DNA of 64,000 nt from Azospirillum brasilense (GTDB lineage Bacteria; Pseudomonadota; Alphaproteobacteria; Azospirillales; Azospirillaceae). Below, in pieces: positions 8,647 through 19,141 of this stretch (its first letter is position 1; each line of letters begins with the position of its first letter). The notes under the pieces are model-generated. The model saw only the letters and a list, made by a program, of their open reading frames with translations, searched no databases and had not been told where the DNA came from. The DNA lies in contig NZ_VITI01000004.1 in the NCBI RefSeq assembly GCF_007827795.1, positions 372,001 to 436,000 of the forward strand. The letters are read 5' to 3'. The position numbers were made by a program, and so were the translations under genes.

Positions 8647-9654
8647 ATGGGCGACGCCCTGCTCACCTCCGTCCTCGGCGCCGCCCCCCTGAACGGTCCG
8701 GGTCCGCTGTTCCTGCTGCTGCTGGCCCTGGCCATCGACGCCGCCGCAGGCGACTGGATCGGGCGCGTCCTGCCCGACCCGGCGGCGCTGGCGCAACGAG
8801 TCTGCGCCTGGGCCGACCGGCGGCTGAACCGGGTGGAACGCGGCAAGACCGCCCGCCTGCTGCGCGGCGCGCTGGTCGTGCTGGCGCTCGTGCTGGTTGC
8901 CGTCGCCGTCGGCCTGATCGTCGAGCGGATCGGCGCGCAGAGCCGCGGCTGGCTGCTGGAACTGGCGGTGATCCTCGCCACCCTGCGCGGGCGAAGCGCC
9001 TGGGCGCGGGTGCGGGCGGTGCGCCGCGCCCTGGACAAGGGCGGGGTCGCTCCGGCGCGGGACGCCGTCGCCCCCCTCACGCGCCGCCACGCCTTCAGCC
9101 TGGACGAGCACGGCGTCGCCCGCGCCGCCATCGAGGCCGCCGCCAAGGGCTTCGCCCGCAAGCTGGTGGCGCCGGTCTTCGGCTACGCCTTGCTCGGGGT
9201 GCCCGGCCTGCTGGTCTGGGCGGTGGTGGACGGCGCCGACACCGCGTTGGGCCACGCCGGCGTGCGGCACGAGCGCTTCGGCCAGACCGCGGCGCGGCTG
9301 GACGATGCGCTGAACGCCATCCCGGCGCGGCTGGCGGCGGTTCTTCTGGCGTTGGCCGCACCCTTCGCCGGGGCGAAGGCCGGCGGCGCCTTCCGCACGA
9401 TGATGCGGGACGGCGGCAAGGCGGCCTCCCTCAACATGGGCTGGCCGACCGCCGCGATGGCCGGCGCGCTGGGCCTGGCGCTGGGCGGTCCGCACCGCGA
9501 CGGCGGCGTGGTCATCACCGAACCCTGGATCGGCGAGGGCCGCGCCCGAGCCACCGCCGCCGACATCGGGCGGGCGCTGGCGGTCTACGCCGTGGCCGGG
9601 TTGATGCTGGCGCTGCTCGTGGCGCTGCTGCTGTGGGGGATCGCGGGGCTGTAA
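8647..9654 (+). CDS. cobD: CobD/CbiB-family cobalamin biosynthesis membrane protein
   Basis: 335-residue membrane protein of the CbiB/CobD family, which attaches the aminopropanol arm to cobyric acid to give cobinamide. Family blocks are visible: AIDAAAGDWIGR near the N-terminus, the central VFGYALLGVPGLLVWAVVDGADT region, and the conserved C-terminal NMGWPTAAMAGALGLALGGP with EPWIGEGRA. No other cobalamin genes are adjacent. It is somewhat divergent from classical CbiB, so it could be a paralog rather than the main enzyme. Confidence 0.75.
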   Translation: MGDALLTSVLGAAPLNGPGPLFLLLLALAIDAAAGDWIGRVLPDPAALAQRVCAWADRRLNRVERGKTARLLRGALVVLALVLVAVAVGLIVERIGAQSRGWLLELAVILATLRGRSAWARVRAVRRALDKGGVAPARDAVAPLTRRHAFSLDEHGVARAAIEAAAKGFARKLVAPVFGYALLGVPGLLVWAVVDGADTALGHAGVRHERFGQTAARLDDALNAIPARLAAVLLALAAPFAGAKAGGAFRTMMRDGGKAASLNMGWPTAAMAGALGLALGGPHRDGGVVITEPWIGEGRARATAADIGRALAVYAVAGLMLALLVALLLWGIAGL

Positions 9655-9675
9655 AGCACGGGAGCGGGGAACAAG

Positions 9676-9807
9676 ACTTCACACGGATTGCACGGACGAT
9701 TTCACGGATTACACGGATTCACTTATTGATTCTTGCCGTCTTTGTTGTTCGCGCAAGCGCAACAGCGTTCTCATTATTATCAATAAAAATCCGTGAAATC
9801 CGTGGAT
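9676..9807. repeat. CACGGATT-type imperfect inverted repeat
   Basis: Left arm at about 9681-9721 is built from degenerate CACGGATT units (CACACGGATTGCACGGACG, then TTTCACGGATTACACGGATT). The right arm at 9786-9807 is the complementary AAAATCCGTGAAATCCGTGG. The 65 bases between are AT-rich with no gene. It is similar in design to, but different in sequence from, the CACGAAG repeat at 6.1 kb. It sits between cobD and the DEAD-box gene, upstream of a terminator hairpin. Confidence 0.7.
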
Positions 9808-9840
9808 AGTCTTGCCCGCCACGCCACGACCTGCCCAAGA

Positions 9841-9874
9841 AAAAAGGCGCGATCCCGAAGGATCGCGCCTTTTT
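9841..9874. terminator. Bidirectional Rho-independent terminator
   Basis: A perfect 10-bp stem, GGCGCGATCC pairing with GGATCGCGCC around a CGAA tetraloop, is flanked by A-tracts on one side and T-tracts on the other. It lies between the convergent cobD and DEAD-box helicase genes and can end both transcripts. Confidence 0.93.
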
Positions 9875-9895
9875 CATATCAGCGGCGAACCGCTG

Positions 9896-11419
9896 TTACC
9901 ACTTGGACGCCCGGTGCGCCGGCTTGCCGCCCTGGGAGTCGCGGCGGGCATGGCCGCCGTGCTCGTTGCGGGCATGCTCGTTCCGGTTCGCCGGACGACC
10001 CTGCGGACGGCCCGAGTTGCCGGCAGGCTCGGCGCCACCGGCGTTGCGGACCCACGGCTTCTTGCCGTAGCCGCCGCCGTTGCCGCCACCCGGACGACCC
10101 GAACGGCCCGCCGGACGGCCACCGCCGCCGCCGGTCTGGAACGGACGCTGCGGCTCCAGGCCGGGAACGACGTGGATGTCGAGGCGGGTGCCGGTGTAGC
10201 GCTCGATGCGGAACAGGGCGTCGCGGTCGGCGCGGGCGGCGAAGGAGACCGCCACGCCCGAGGCGCCCGCACGGCCCGTGCGGCCGATGCGGTGGACATA
10301 GTCCTCCGCCGAACGCGGCAGGTCGAAGTTGATGACGTGGGTGATGTCGCGCACGTCGATGCCCCGCGCCGCCACGTCGGTCGCCACCAGCAGGCGGACC
10401 TGACCGGTGCGCAGACGCTGAAGCGTGCGGTTGCGCTTGAACTGGTCCATGTCGCCGTGCAGGGCGGCGGCGGCGTGGCCGGCGTCGCTCAGCTCCTCGG
10501 CCAGCGCATCCGCGTCACGCTTGGTGGCGGCGAAGATGATCGCCTTGCCGACCTCGGGCTGGTCCGCGAAGTGCTTCAGCAGGCGACGCTTGTGGTCCAT
10601 GTCGTCGGCGTGGTGCAGGCGCTGCTCGACGTTCACCGCGGTGGTCGCGCTTTCCACGGCGACACGCACCGGGTTGCGCAGCAGGTTGCCGGCGAGCTGG
10701 GCCATGCGGCGGTCCAGCGTGGCGGTGAACAGCAGCGTCTGGCGGCTCTCCGGGCAGCACTTGGCGATGGTTTCCACATCGTCCAGGAAGCCCATGTCCA
10801 GCATACGATCCGCCTCGTCCAGGATCAGCACCTCGACGGCGCTGAGGTCGATGCGGTTGCGCGACACATGGTCGAGCAGGCGGCCGGGGGTGGCCACCAT
10901 CACGTCCACGGCGCGCGACAGTAGGCGGAGCTGGTCGCGGTAGGGCATGCCGCCGACGACGTCCACGATGTTGTACTTCATGAACTTGGCGTACTTGCGG
11001 GCGGCGTCGGTGACCTGCTTGGCCAGCTCGCGGGTCGGGGCCAGCACCAGCACGCGCGGGGCGGCGACGCCGAGGCGCGGCAGCTCGACGGTGCGGGTCA
11101 GCGCCGGCAGCATGAAGGCCGCGGTCTTGCCGGTGCCCGTTTCGGCGGTCGCCAGGATGTCGCGGCCTTGCAGGGCCGGCGGGATCGCCTCGGCCTGGAC
11201 CGGGGTCGGGGTGTTGTACTCGAACGCTTCCAGCGCCTTCACGACCAGCGGGTGGACGCCCAGCCCGGCGAACGCGTTGGGGGTAACGGTTTCAGTGGTG
11301 TCGGTCACGGTTTCGCCGGCGACGGCAGTCTCGACGACAGCAGTCTCGATGACAGAGGTCTCGGTGACGGTGGTCTCGGCAACGAGAACGTCGGCGGCGG
11401 TCATTTCGATGGACGACAA
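9896..11419 (-). CDS. DEAD-box RNA helicase (RhlE/CsdA-like)
   Basis: 507-residue RNA helicase that unwinds structured RNA, probably in ribosome assembly or cold-induced RNA turnover. Motifs in order: Q motif (FEYNTPTPVQAEAIPP), Walker A AETGTGKT, PTRELA, TPGR, DEAD in ILDEADRMLDMGF, SAT-type FTATL, and HRIGRTGRAG. The first ~45 residues are an unusual Thr/Val/Glu-rich repeat (TVTETSVIETAVVETAV). The C-terminus is a basic Gly/Asn/Arg-rich tail typical of RhlE. I prefer a TTG start at 11419, because AGGAAAGG lies at a good distance upstream; an ATG at 11404 has no such site. Confidence 0.93.
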   Translation of the reverse strand: MSSIEMTAADVLVAETTVTETSVIETAVVETAVAGETVTDTTETVTPNAFAGLGVHPLVVKALEAFEYNTPTPVQAEAIPPALQGRDILATAETGTGKTAAFMLPALTRTVELPRLGVAAPRVLVLAPTRELAKQVTDAARKYAKFMKYNIVDVVGGMPYRDQLRLLSRAVDVMVATPGRLLDHVSRNRIDLSAVEVLILDEADRMLDMGFLDDVETIAKCCPESRQTLLFTATLDRRMAQLAGNLLRNPVRVAVESATTAVNVEQRLHHADDMDHKRRLLKHFADQPEVGKAIIFAATKRDADALAEELSDAGHAAAALHGDMDQFKRNRTLQRLRTGQVRLLVATDVAARGIDVRDITHVINFDLPRSAEDYVHRIGRTGRAGASGVAVSFAARADRDALFRIERYTGTRLDIHVVPGLEPQRPFQTGGGGGRPAGRSGRPGGGNGGGYGKKPWVRNAGGAEPAGNSGRPQGRPANRNEHARNEHGGHARRDSQGGKPAHRASKW

Positions 11420-11585
11420 GTAGGGTAACCTTTCCTCAGGACCATGACGGCGCACGGCCGCAGCACCAGGATGGTGAGCGGTGGAACGCCGGCGTTTTCG
11501 CCGGGAGGAGGTCGGAAGAGGGAGAGGCGTCTGTCCGAAGCTACGGGCGACCGGGTCCCAAGGAAGGCCGTCCCGAAATATCAAA

Positions 11586-11609
11586 GCGCGTCTCGCTCAA
11601 GAGACGCGC
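11586..11609. other. 9-bp stem-loop between mscL and the helicase gene
   Basis: GCGCGTCTC and GAGACGCGC pair perfectly around a 6-base loop. On the minus strand the stem is followed by TTTGATATTT, a weak T-tract. It could terminate mscL or form part of a long leader of the DEAD-box helicase mRNA. Sequence alone does not decide. Confidence 0.55.
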
Positions 11610-11672
11610 GAGCCTCCAGCGATCAAGACGCCTTACATAAAGGGTTGCGCTGCACAATCCAAGAAGATTCTT

Positions 11673-12119
11673 TCACGCCCCCGGTCGGGTCGGGTCCCCG
11701 GAAGCGGTTGCCTGCCGTGCGCGCAGCGCATCCCGGATCTCCTCCAGCAGGATCTCCTGGCGGGGCGGCGCCTTCGGCTTGGAATCATGGAGGAAATGCA
11801 GGCGGTTGACCTGCCGCACGATGAGGAACAGCGCCCCCGCCACGATGAAGAAGTTGATCAGGGCGTTGATGAAGCGGCCATAGTTGATGGTCGCCACCCC
11901 CGCCGCCTCCGCCGCGGCGAGGCTCTCGTAATGGCCGCCGGACAGGTTCAGGAAGTAGTTGGAGAAGTCGATCCCGCCCATGACCCAGCCGATGGGCGGC
12001 ATCAGCATGTCCCTGACCAGCGAGTTGACGATGCCGGTGAAGGCCGCGCCGATGATGATGCCGACGGCCAGCTCCACGACGTTGCCGCGGCTGATGAAGG
12101 TCTTGAATTCCTGCAACAT
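11673..12119 (-). CDS. mscL: Large-conductance mechanosensitive channel MscL
   Basis: 148-residue channel that opens under membrane tension to protect against hypo-osmotic shock. The N-terminal amphipathic helix [20 protein letters not shown] leads into TM1 ([20 protein letters not shown]), with the pore-constriction Ala/Val/Gly pattern. A periplasmic loop, TM2 ([20 protein letters not shown]) and a charged C-terminal helix ([13 protein letters not shown]) follow. The length is normal for the family. It lies on the minus strand downstream of secA and separated from it by a terminator. Confidence 0.97.
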   Translation of the reverse strand: MLQEFKTFISRGNVVELAVGIIIGAAFTGIVNSLVRDMLMPPIGWVMGGIDFSNYFLNLSGGHYESLAAAEAAGVATINYGRFINALINFFIVAGALFLIVRQVNRLHFLHDSKPKAPPRQEILLEEIRDALRARQATASGDPTRPGA

Positions 12120-12185
12120 GGCTGCGCTCCCGCTTGTTGATCGGAAGAACGCCACAGCCCAGCCGAAGTTTCCAGGGCGGCAAAA

Positions 12186-12219
12186 GGAAAGGGCCGGACC
12201 TCACGGCCCGGCCCTTTCC
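12186..12219. terminator. Terminator downstream of secA
   Basis: GGAAAGGGCCG and CGGCCCTTTCC form an 11-bp perfect stem with a 12-base loop; the minus-strand copy is followed by TTTTG. It lies between the stop of secA and the start of mscL, separating their transcripts. Confidence 0.85.
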
Positions 12220-12253
12220 TGCATTCACCGCCGGAATTCACCGACGGCGGCGC

Positions 12254-15004
<2,751 letters not shown>

Positions 15005-15406
15005 GAAAACCTCGGGGGTGGAACGTCGTGAAGCCGGCTTTTTGACCGGTCTCACATAGGCCCGAAGCAAGTTTCTGTCAACGAGACCCGCCCCTTTGCC
15101 CGGCCCTTTGAGGGGTGCGTCGCGGGGTGCCGGCGCTGCACGGGGCGGGGATCAGCGTGTGATGCGCCCTGGAAGCACCACCGTTCCGCCGCCATATCGC
15201 CTTGAACACGGTCGAAGCAAGGCGCCGAAGCAAGGCGTCACGGCCGCGCATCACGACCGCTTGCCCCGCGCCGCGAACCCATGCTTAATCCCCCGCGGAT
15301 TCGGGCGCGGGGCCGGACAGCCGGCGCAGCTGGTCGTCCGTCATAAGAAGCCCCCTGTCATAACATTGCCTGTGACAAGACACATCCGCCGGAAGGAAGA
15401 GACTCC
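15005..15406. other. Divergent intergenic region secA / ppiC
   Basis: About 400 bases without a convincing gene. It must hold the divergent promoters of secA (minus) and the peptidyl-prolyl isomerase gene (plus). A short tandem (GAAGCAAGGCGCC then GAAGCAAGGCGTC) is visible near 15212-15240. A GGAAGGAAG ribosome-binding site lies just before 15407. I could not assign a promoter with confidence. Confidence 0.5.
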
Positions 15407-16357
15407 ATGGTGAATCGAGTGTTCCGCGCCGCCCTGCTGTCGATGGCCGCCTGCGGCCTCGCGCTGGCCGCACACGCCCAGACTCCGGCACCGACTCCGG
15501 CTCCCGCGGCGACGCCCGCTCCCGCCGCGCAGGCCGCTCCCGCCCCGGCGGAGGCCGATCCGGTGGTGGCGCGCGTCAACGGCGAGGCGGTCCACCGCTC
15601 CGACGTCCAGCGCATGGTCGCCCAGCTTCCGCCGCAGGTGCAGCAGATGCCGCTGGAGATGATCTACCCGGCGGTGATCGAGCAGCTCGTCAATTCCAAG
15701 CTGGTGGCCGAGGCCGGCTACAAGGCCAACCTCGCCGGCTCGCCGGAGGTCAAGGACGAGATCAAGCGCGCCGAGGAGCGCGCGGTGCAGCGCGCCTACA
15801 TCCAGAAGGAAGTGCAGTCGCGCATCACCCCGGCCAAGCTGGACGAGGCCTACCAGGCCTTCCTGAAGCAGAACCCGGCTCAGGAAGAGGTCAAGGCCAG
15901 CCACATCCTCGTCGAGAAGGAGGATGAGGCCAAGGCGATCATCGCCCAGCTCAAGAAGGGCGGCGACTTCGCCAAGCTGGCCAAGGAGAAGTCGAAGGAC
16001 CCGGTGGCCGCCGAGCAGGGTGGCGATCTCGGCTACTTCACCAAGGACACGATGGTCGAGCCCTTTGCCGACGCCGCCTTCGCCATGAAGAAGGGCGAGG
16101 TGAGCAAGGAGCCGGTGAAGACGCAGTTCGGCTGGCACATCATCAAGGTCGAGGACAAGCGCACCCAGCCGCAGCCGTCCCTGGACGAGGTGAAGCCGCA
16201 GCTCGAGCAGCAGCTCAGCAAGGACATCGTGACCAACGTCGTCGAGGACCTGCGCAAGGTCGCCAAGGTCGAGACCTTCCAGCTCGACGGCTCGCCAATG
16301 CCGAAGGAGGAGCCGGCCACGGACGCGCCCAAGGCCGAAGAGCCCAAGAAGAACTGA
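15407..16357 (+). CDS. Periplasmic parvulin-type peptidyl-prolyl isomerase
   Basis: 316-residue exported foldase. A signal peptide ends at ALAAHA, followed by a Pro/Ala-rich linker (residues ~27-48). A SurA-like N-terminal helical domain (RVNGEAVHRSDVQRMV) is next. The parvulin domain (about residues 163-255) begins EVKASHILVEKEDEAK and includes GGDLGYFTKDTMVEPF and TQFGWHIIKVED. It catalyses proline cis/trans isomerization and probably chaperones outer-membrane proteins. A strong GGAAGGAAG site precedes the ATG. It leads a same-strand run with argJ, a GNAT gene and mutT, an order common in alphaproteobacteria. Confidence 0.93.
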   Translation: MVNRVFRAALLSMAACGLALAAHAQTPAPTPAPAATPAPAAQAAPAPAEADPVVARVNGEAVHRSDVQRMVAQLPPQVQQMPLEMIYPAVIEQLVNSKLVAEAGYKANLAGSPEVKDEIKRAEERAVQRAYIQKEVQSRITPAKLDEAYQAFLKQNPAQEEVKASHILVEKEDEAKAIIAQLKKGGDFAKLAKEKSKDPVAAEQGGDLGYFTKDTMVEPFADAAFAMKKGEVSKEPVKTQFGWHIIKVEDKRTQPQPSLDEVKPQLEQQLSKDIVTNVVEDLRKVAKVETFQLDGSPMPKEEPATDAPKAEEPKKN

Positions 16358-16385
16358 GGTCCCACACCGGTTGCCCCCACCCCGG

Positions 16386-16444
16386 CCCTCCCCCGCTTCG
16401 CAGGGGAGGGAGATCAGTCCCCTCCCCTGCGAAGCGGGGGAGGG
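16386..16444. repeat. CCCTCCCC-type perfect palindrome between ppiC and argJ
   Basis: Arms of 25 bases (CCCTCCCCCGCTTCGCAGGG at the left arm's start) pair perfectly around a 9-base spacer. Outer bases CCCCCACC and GGGAGGGGG extend the pairing imperfectly. Related palindromes occur near 46.5 kb and, shorter, near 58.3 kb. It may also end the ppiC transcript, although it lacks a T-tract. Confidence 0.85.
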
Positions 16445-16512
16445 TTAGGGAGGGGGCAAGCGCCTGACACCCCCAACACTCCCCCGCACACCAGCCCCAC
16501 GAGCCCGTCCCC

Positions 16513-17751
16513 ATGGCCACGACCGTCTCCCCCTTGGCACCCGCCGGCTTCCCGACGCTCCCGCCCGTGGCGGGCGTGCGCATCGCCACCGCCAACAGCG
16601 GCATCCGATACAAGGGCCGCGACGACCTGATGCTGGCCGTGCTCGACGCGGGCACGACGGTGGCCGGCGTGCTGACCAAGTCGCTGACCTGCTCCGCCCC
16701 GGTGATCTGGTGCCGCGACAGCCTGCCGCGCGGCTCGGCCCGCGCGGTCGTGGTCAACGCCGGCAACGCCAACGCCTTCACCGGCAAGGCCGGCGACGCC
16801 ACCGTCCAGGCGACCGTCGAGGCCGCCGCCAAGATCGCCGGCTGCGCCACCGACGAGGTCTACGTCGCCTCCACCGGCGTGATCGGCATCCCGCTGGCCG
16901 CCGACGCCATCGCCAAGGTCCTGCCCGGCATGGTCCCGGCCCTGAAGGACGACTCGGCGGCGCTGGAGGCCGGTGCGCGGGCCATCATGACCACCGACAC
17001 CTTCGCCAAGGGCTCGACCCGTCAGGTCGCCATCGGCGGGACGACGGTGACGATCAGCGGCTTCGCCAAGGGCTCCGGCATGATCGCGCCGGACATGGCG
17101 ACGATGCTGGGCTTTATCTTCACCGACGCGGCCATCGCCGCTCCGGCGCTGCAGTCCATGCTGTCGGAGTTCACCGAGCGCAGCTTCAACGCCATCACGG
17201 TGGACGGCGACACCTCGACCAGCGACACGCTGCTGCTGTTCGCCACCGGCAAGGCCGGCAACGCCCCGGTGACCGACGCCAACGCGCCGGAGCTGGCCGC
17301 GTTCCGCAAGGCGCTGGAGGAGGTGATGCTCGACCTCGCGCTGCAGATCGTGCGCGACGGCGAGGGGGCGACCAAGTTCGTCTCCATCACGCTGGTCGGC
17401 GCCGAGAGCGACGCCGCCGCCAAGCGCATCGCGCTCACCGTCGCCAACTCCCCGCTGGTCAAGACCGCGCTGGCCGGCGAGGACGCCAACTGGGGCCGCA
17501 TCGTCGCCGCCATCGGGCGGGCCGGCGAGCGGGCCGACCGCGACCTCATCAAGATCACCATCGGCGGCACGCTGATCTGCGCCGAGGGCATGGAGGTTCC
17601 GGGCTACGACGAGGCGCCGGTCGCCGCCCACATGAAGGGCCAGGAGATCGACGTGCACATCGACCTGGGCATCGGCACTGGCAAGTCCCGCGTCTGGACC
17701 TGCGACCTGACGCACGGCTACATCGACATCAACGGCTCCTATCGGAGCTGA
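16513..17751 (+). CDS. argJ: Bifunctional ornithine acetyltransferase / N-acetylglutamate synthase
   Basis: 412-residue enzyme of arginine biosynthesis that transfers acetyl from N-acetylornithine to glutamate, recycling the acetyl group; bifunctional forms also use acetyl-CoA. It is made as one chain that self-cleaves before a threonine, here Thr197 in APDMATMLGFIFTDA. Other conserved parts are VVVNAGNANAFTG, ASTGVIGIPL and the C-terminal CDLTHGYIDINGSYRS. The family-typical length and ends support the start at 16513. A GNAT gene follows after 16 bases. Confidence 0.97.
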   Translation: MATTVSPLAPAGFPTLPPVAGVRIATANSGIRYKGRDDLMLAVLDAGTTVAGVLTKSLTCSAPVIWCRDSLPRGSARAVVVNAGNANAFTGKAGDATVQATVEAAAKIAGCATDEVYVASTGVIGIPLAADAIAKVLPGMVPALKDDSAALEAGARAIMTTDTFAKGSTRQVAIGGTTVTISGFAKGSGMIAPDMATMLGFIFTDAAIAAPALQSMLSEFTERSFNAITVDGDTSTSDTLLLFATGKAGNAPVTDANAPELAAFRKALEEVMLDLALQIVRDGEGATKFVSITLVGAESDAAAKRIALTVANSPLVKTALAGEDANWGRIVAAIGRAGERADRDLIKITIGGTLICAEGMEVPGYDEAPVAAHMKGQEIDVHIDLGIGTGKSRVWTCDLTHGYIDINGSYRS

Positions 17752-17767
17752 GGCCGGCCCTGACGTC

Positions 17768-18301
17768 ATGACCGGCGCGCCCCTGCCCGACCGCCTCGAC
17801 ACGGCGCGGCTGACGCTCCGCCCCTTCCACATGGAGGATGTGGAGCGTTTCGTGCCGCTGATCGGGGACTGGGAGGTGGCGCGTTGGCTCGCCCGCGTGC
17901 CCCATCCCTACGGCCCGGAGGATGGACGCGCCTGGGTCGCCCTGGCCGCCCGCAACCGGGCGGAGCGCGCCTCGCTCGACCTGCTGGCGGTGCGCCGGAA
18001 CGACGGGCAGCCGAATGACGGGCAGCCGGTGGGCGGCATCGGCGTGATCCTGGCGGACGGCGAAATCGGCTATTGGCTGGGCCGGCCGCACCAGGGCATC
18101 GGCTACGGCACGGAGATGCTGCGGGCCGTCGTTGCCACCGCCTTCGCTCTGGGCCTGCCCCGCCTGTGGGCGCGGATCGCGCCGGACAACCACCGCTCCC
18201 GCCGCGTTCTGGAGACGGTCGGCTTCCTGCCGCTCAACGATGCCGACCATTATGAACTGACCGCCGGACGCTGGCGGTTCTTCACCCGGGAGACCGCCTG
18301 A
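17768..18301 (+). CDS. GNAT-family N-acetyltransferase (RimJ/RimL-like)
   Basis: 177-residue acetyltransferase using acetyl-CoA. It begins with the RimJ-type TARLTLRPFHMEDVERF, and the acetyl-CoA pyrophosphate-binding region is GYWLGRPHQGIGYGTEML. The C-terminal part has RIAPDNHRSRRVLETVGF. Many such proteins acetylate ribosomal-protein or peptide N-termini, but the substrate is unknown here. Its stop overlaps the mutT start by one base (TGATG). Confidence 0.9.
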   Translation: MTGAPLPDRLDTARLTLRPFHMEDVERFVPLIGDWEVARWLARVPHPYGPEDGRAWVALAARNRAERASLDLLAVRRNDGQPNDGQPVGGIGVILADGEIGYWLGRPHQGIGYGTEMLRAVVATAFALGLPRLWARIAPDNHRSRRVLETVGFLPLNDADHYELTAGRWRFFTRETA

Positions 18302-18744
18302 TGCCGGCCTGCTTCGATCCCTCCTCCACCCCGGCCCCCGGTTCCCTGCCGACCCTGCTGGTCGTCGCGGTGGCCCTGGTGGACGCCGACGGCCGCGTCC
18401 TGCTGGCCCAGCGCCCGCCCGGCAAGTCGCTGGCCGGGCTGTGGGAATTTCCCGGCGGCAAGGTCGATGAGGGCGAGACGCCGGAGGCCGCTCTGGTCCG
18501 CGAGCTGAAGGAGGAGTTGGGAATCGACACGGCGGCGAGTTGCCTCGCCCCCTTCACCTTCGCCTCGCACAGCTACGAAAAATTCCACCTGCTGATGCCG
18601 CTGTTCGTCTGTCGCGTCTGGGAAGGCGACGTGGTGGCGCGGGAGGGGCAAAAGCTCGCCTGGGTCTATCCGAACCGCATGGGCGACTACCCCATGCCCC
18701 CCGCCGACGTGCCGCTGGTGGCGATGCTGCGCGACCTGTTGTAG
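18301..18744 (+). CDS. mutT: MutT 8-oxo-dGTP diphosphatase (Nudix)
   Basis: 147-residue Nudix hydrolase that removes oxidised dGTP (8-oxo-dGTP) from the nucleotide pool. The Nudix box is complete: Gly53, Glu59, Arg67, Glu68, Glu71, Glu72 and Gly74 fit the GX5EX7REUXEEXGU pattern. The upstream AQRPPGKSLAGLWEFPGG is MutT-specific. It is last in the ppiC-argJ-GNAT-mutT run and translationally coupled to the GNAT gene. Confidence 0.94.
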   Translation: MPACFDPSSTPAPGSLPTLLVVAVALVDADGRVLLAQRPPGKSLAGLWEFPGGKVDEGETPEAALVRELKEELGIDTAASCLAPFTFASHSYEKFHLLMPLFVCRVWEGDVVAREGQKLAWVYPNRMGDYPMPPADVPLVAMLRDLL

Positions 18745-18787
18745 CCGGCTGGGGATTTGCAACGCCGGGGAATTGCGCTACCTTATC

Positions 18788-18962
18788 GGGAGTGGCCGGC
18801 AGGTGCTGCTAACACCCACCGGCACGCTCCTAGTGCTTAGCCGACGGTGATGCGGATTTCGATCCGCCATCGCCGCCACTGGAGTACCAGGAAAAAGAGC
18901 ATTTTGGGCATGCCTCTTTCTCCTTTCGAAACGGCGGGTGGCCTATTCCACCCGCCGTTTTC
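18788..18962. other. Structured intergenic element between mutT and recQ
   Basis: Part of a ~400-base gap (18745-19141) that contains several strong stems. 18788-18830 folds with GGAGTG-GCCGG-GGTG pairing to CACC-CCGG-CGCTCC. Next comes GGTGATGCGGAT-TTCG-ATCCGC(C)ATCGCC, a 12-bp stem capped by TTCG. The last, around 18931-18954, is AACGGCGGGTGG pairing with CCACCCGCCGTT followed by TTT on the plus strand. Read plus it looks like a small RNA ending in a terminator; read minus the last stem precedes a short ORF with a good ribosome-binding site. I cannot name a known family. Confidence 0.5.
18837..18911 (-). CDS. Possible 24-residue hydrophobic/basic peptide
   Basis: A small open frame preceded by GAAAGGAG at good distance from its ATG. 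The product starts MPKMLFFLVLQWRRWRIEI, a hydrophobic front followed by two Trp and an Arg-rich end. It sits inside the structured region between mutT and recQ, antisense to both. It could be a leader peptide, a small membrane toxin or chance; no structural gene follows on the minus strand, which argues against a simple attenuator. Confidence 0.3.
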   Translation of the reverse strand: MPKMLFFLVLQWRRWRIEIRITVG

Positions 18963-19141
18963 ACTTACACACGATCGGATGCACTCGCTCCACGGTTTTT
19001 CCCGCATCGCGCGATGCACCATCCTTGTCCCCTTACCCATTCCGGATTGCGTCTTCACGAATCGGGCGATCTGTGCCACATCATAGCCGTTGAGTTCGGG
19101 ATCGCTTCCTGGCCACCAGATTTTGACCCGACCACCGGATT

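Noticed and set aside
7134..9161. One 675-codon minus-strand protein spanning the glycine-zipper gene through the ankyrin and cobD region
   Set aside because: Only the last 201 codons have protein character. The rest is antisense to the ankyrin and cobD genes.
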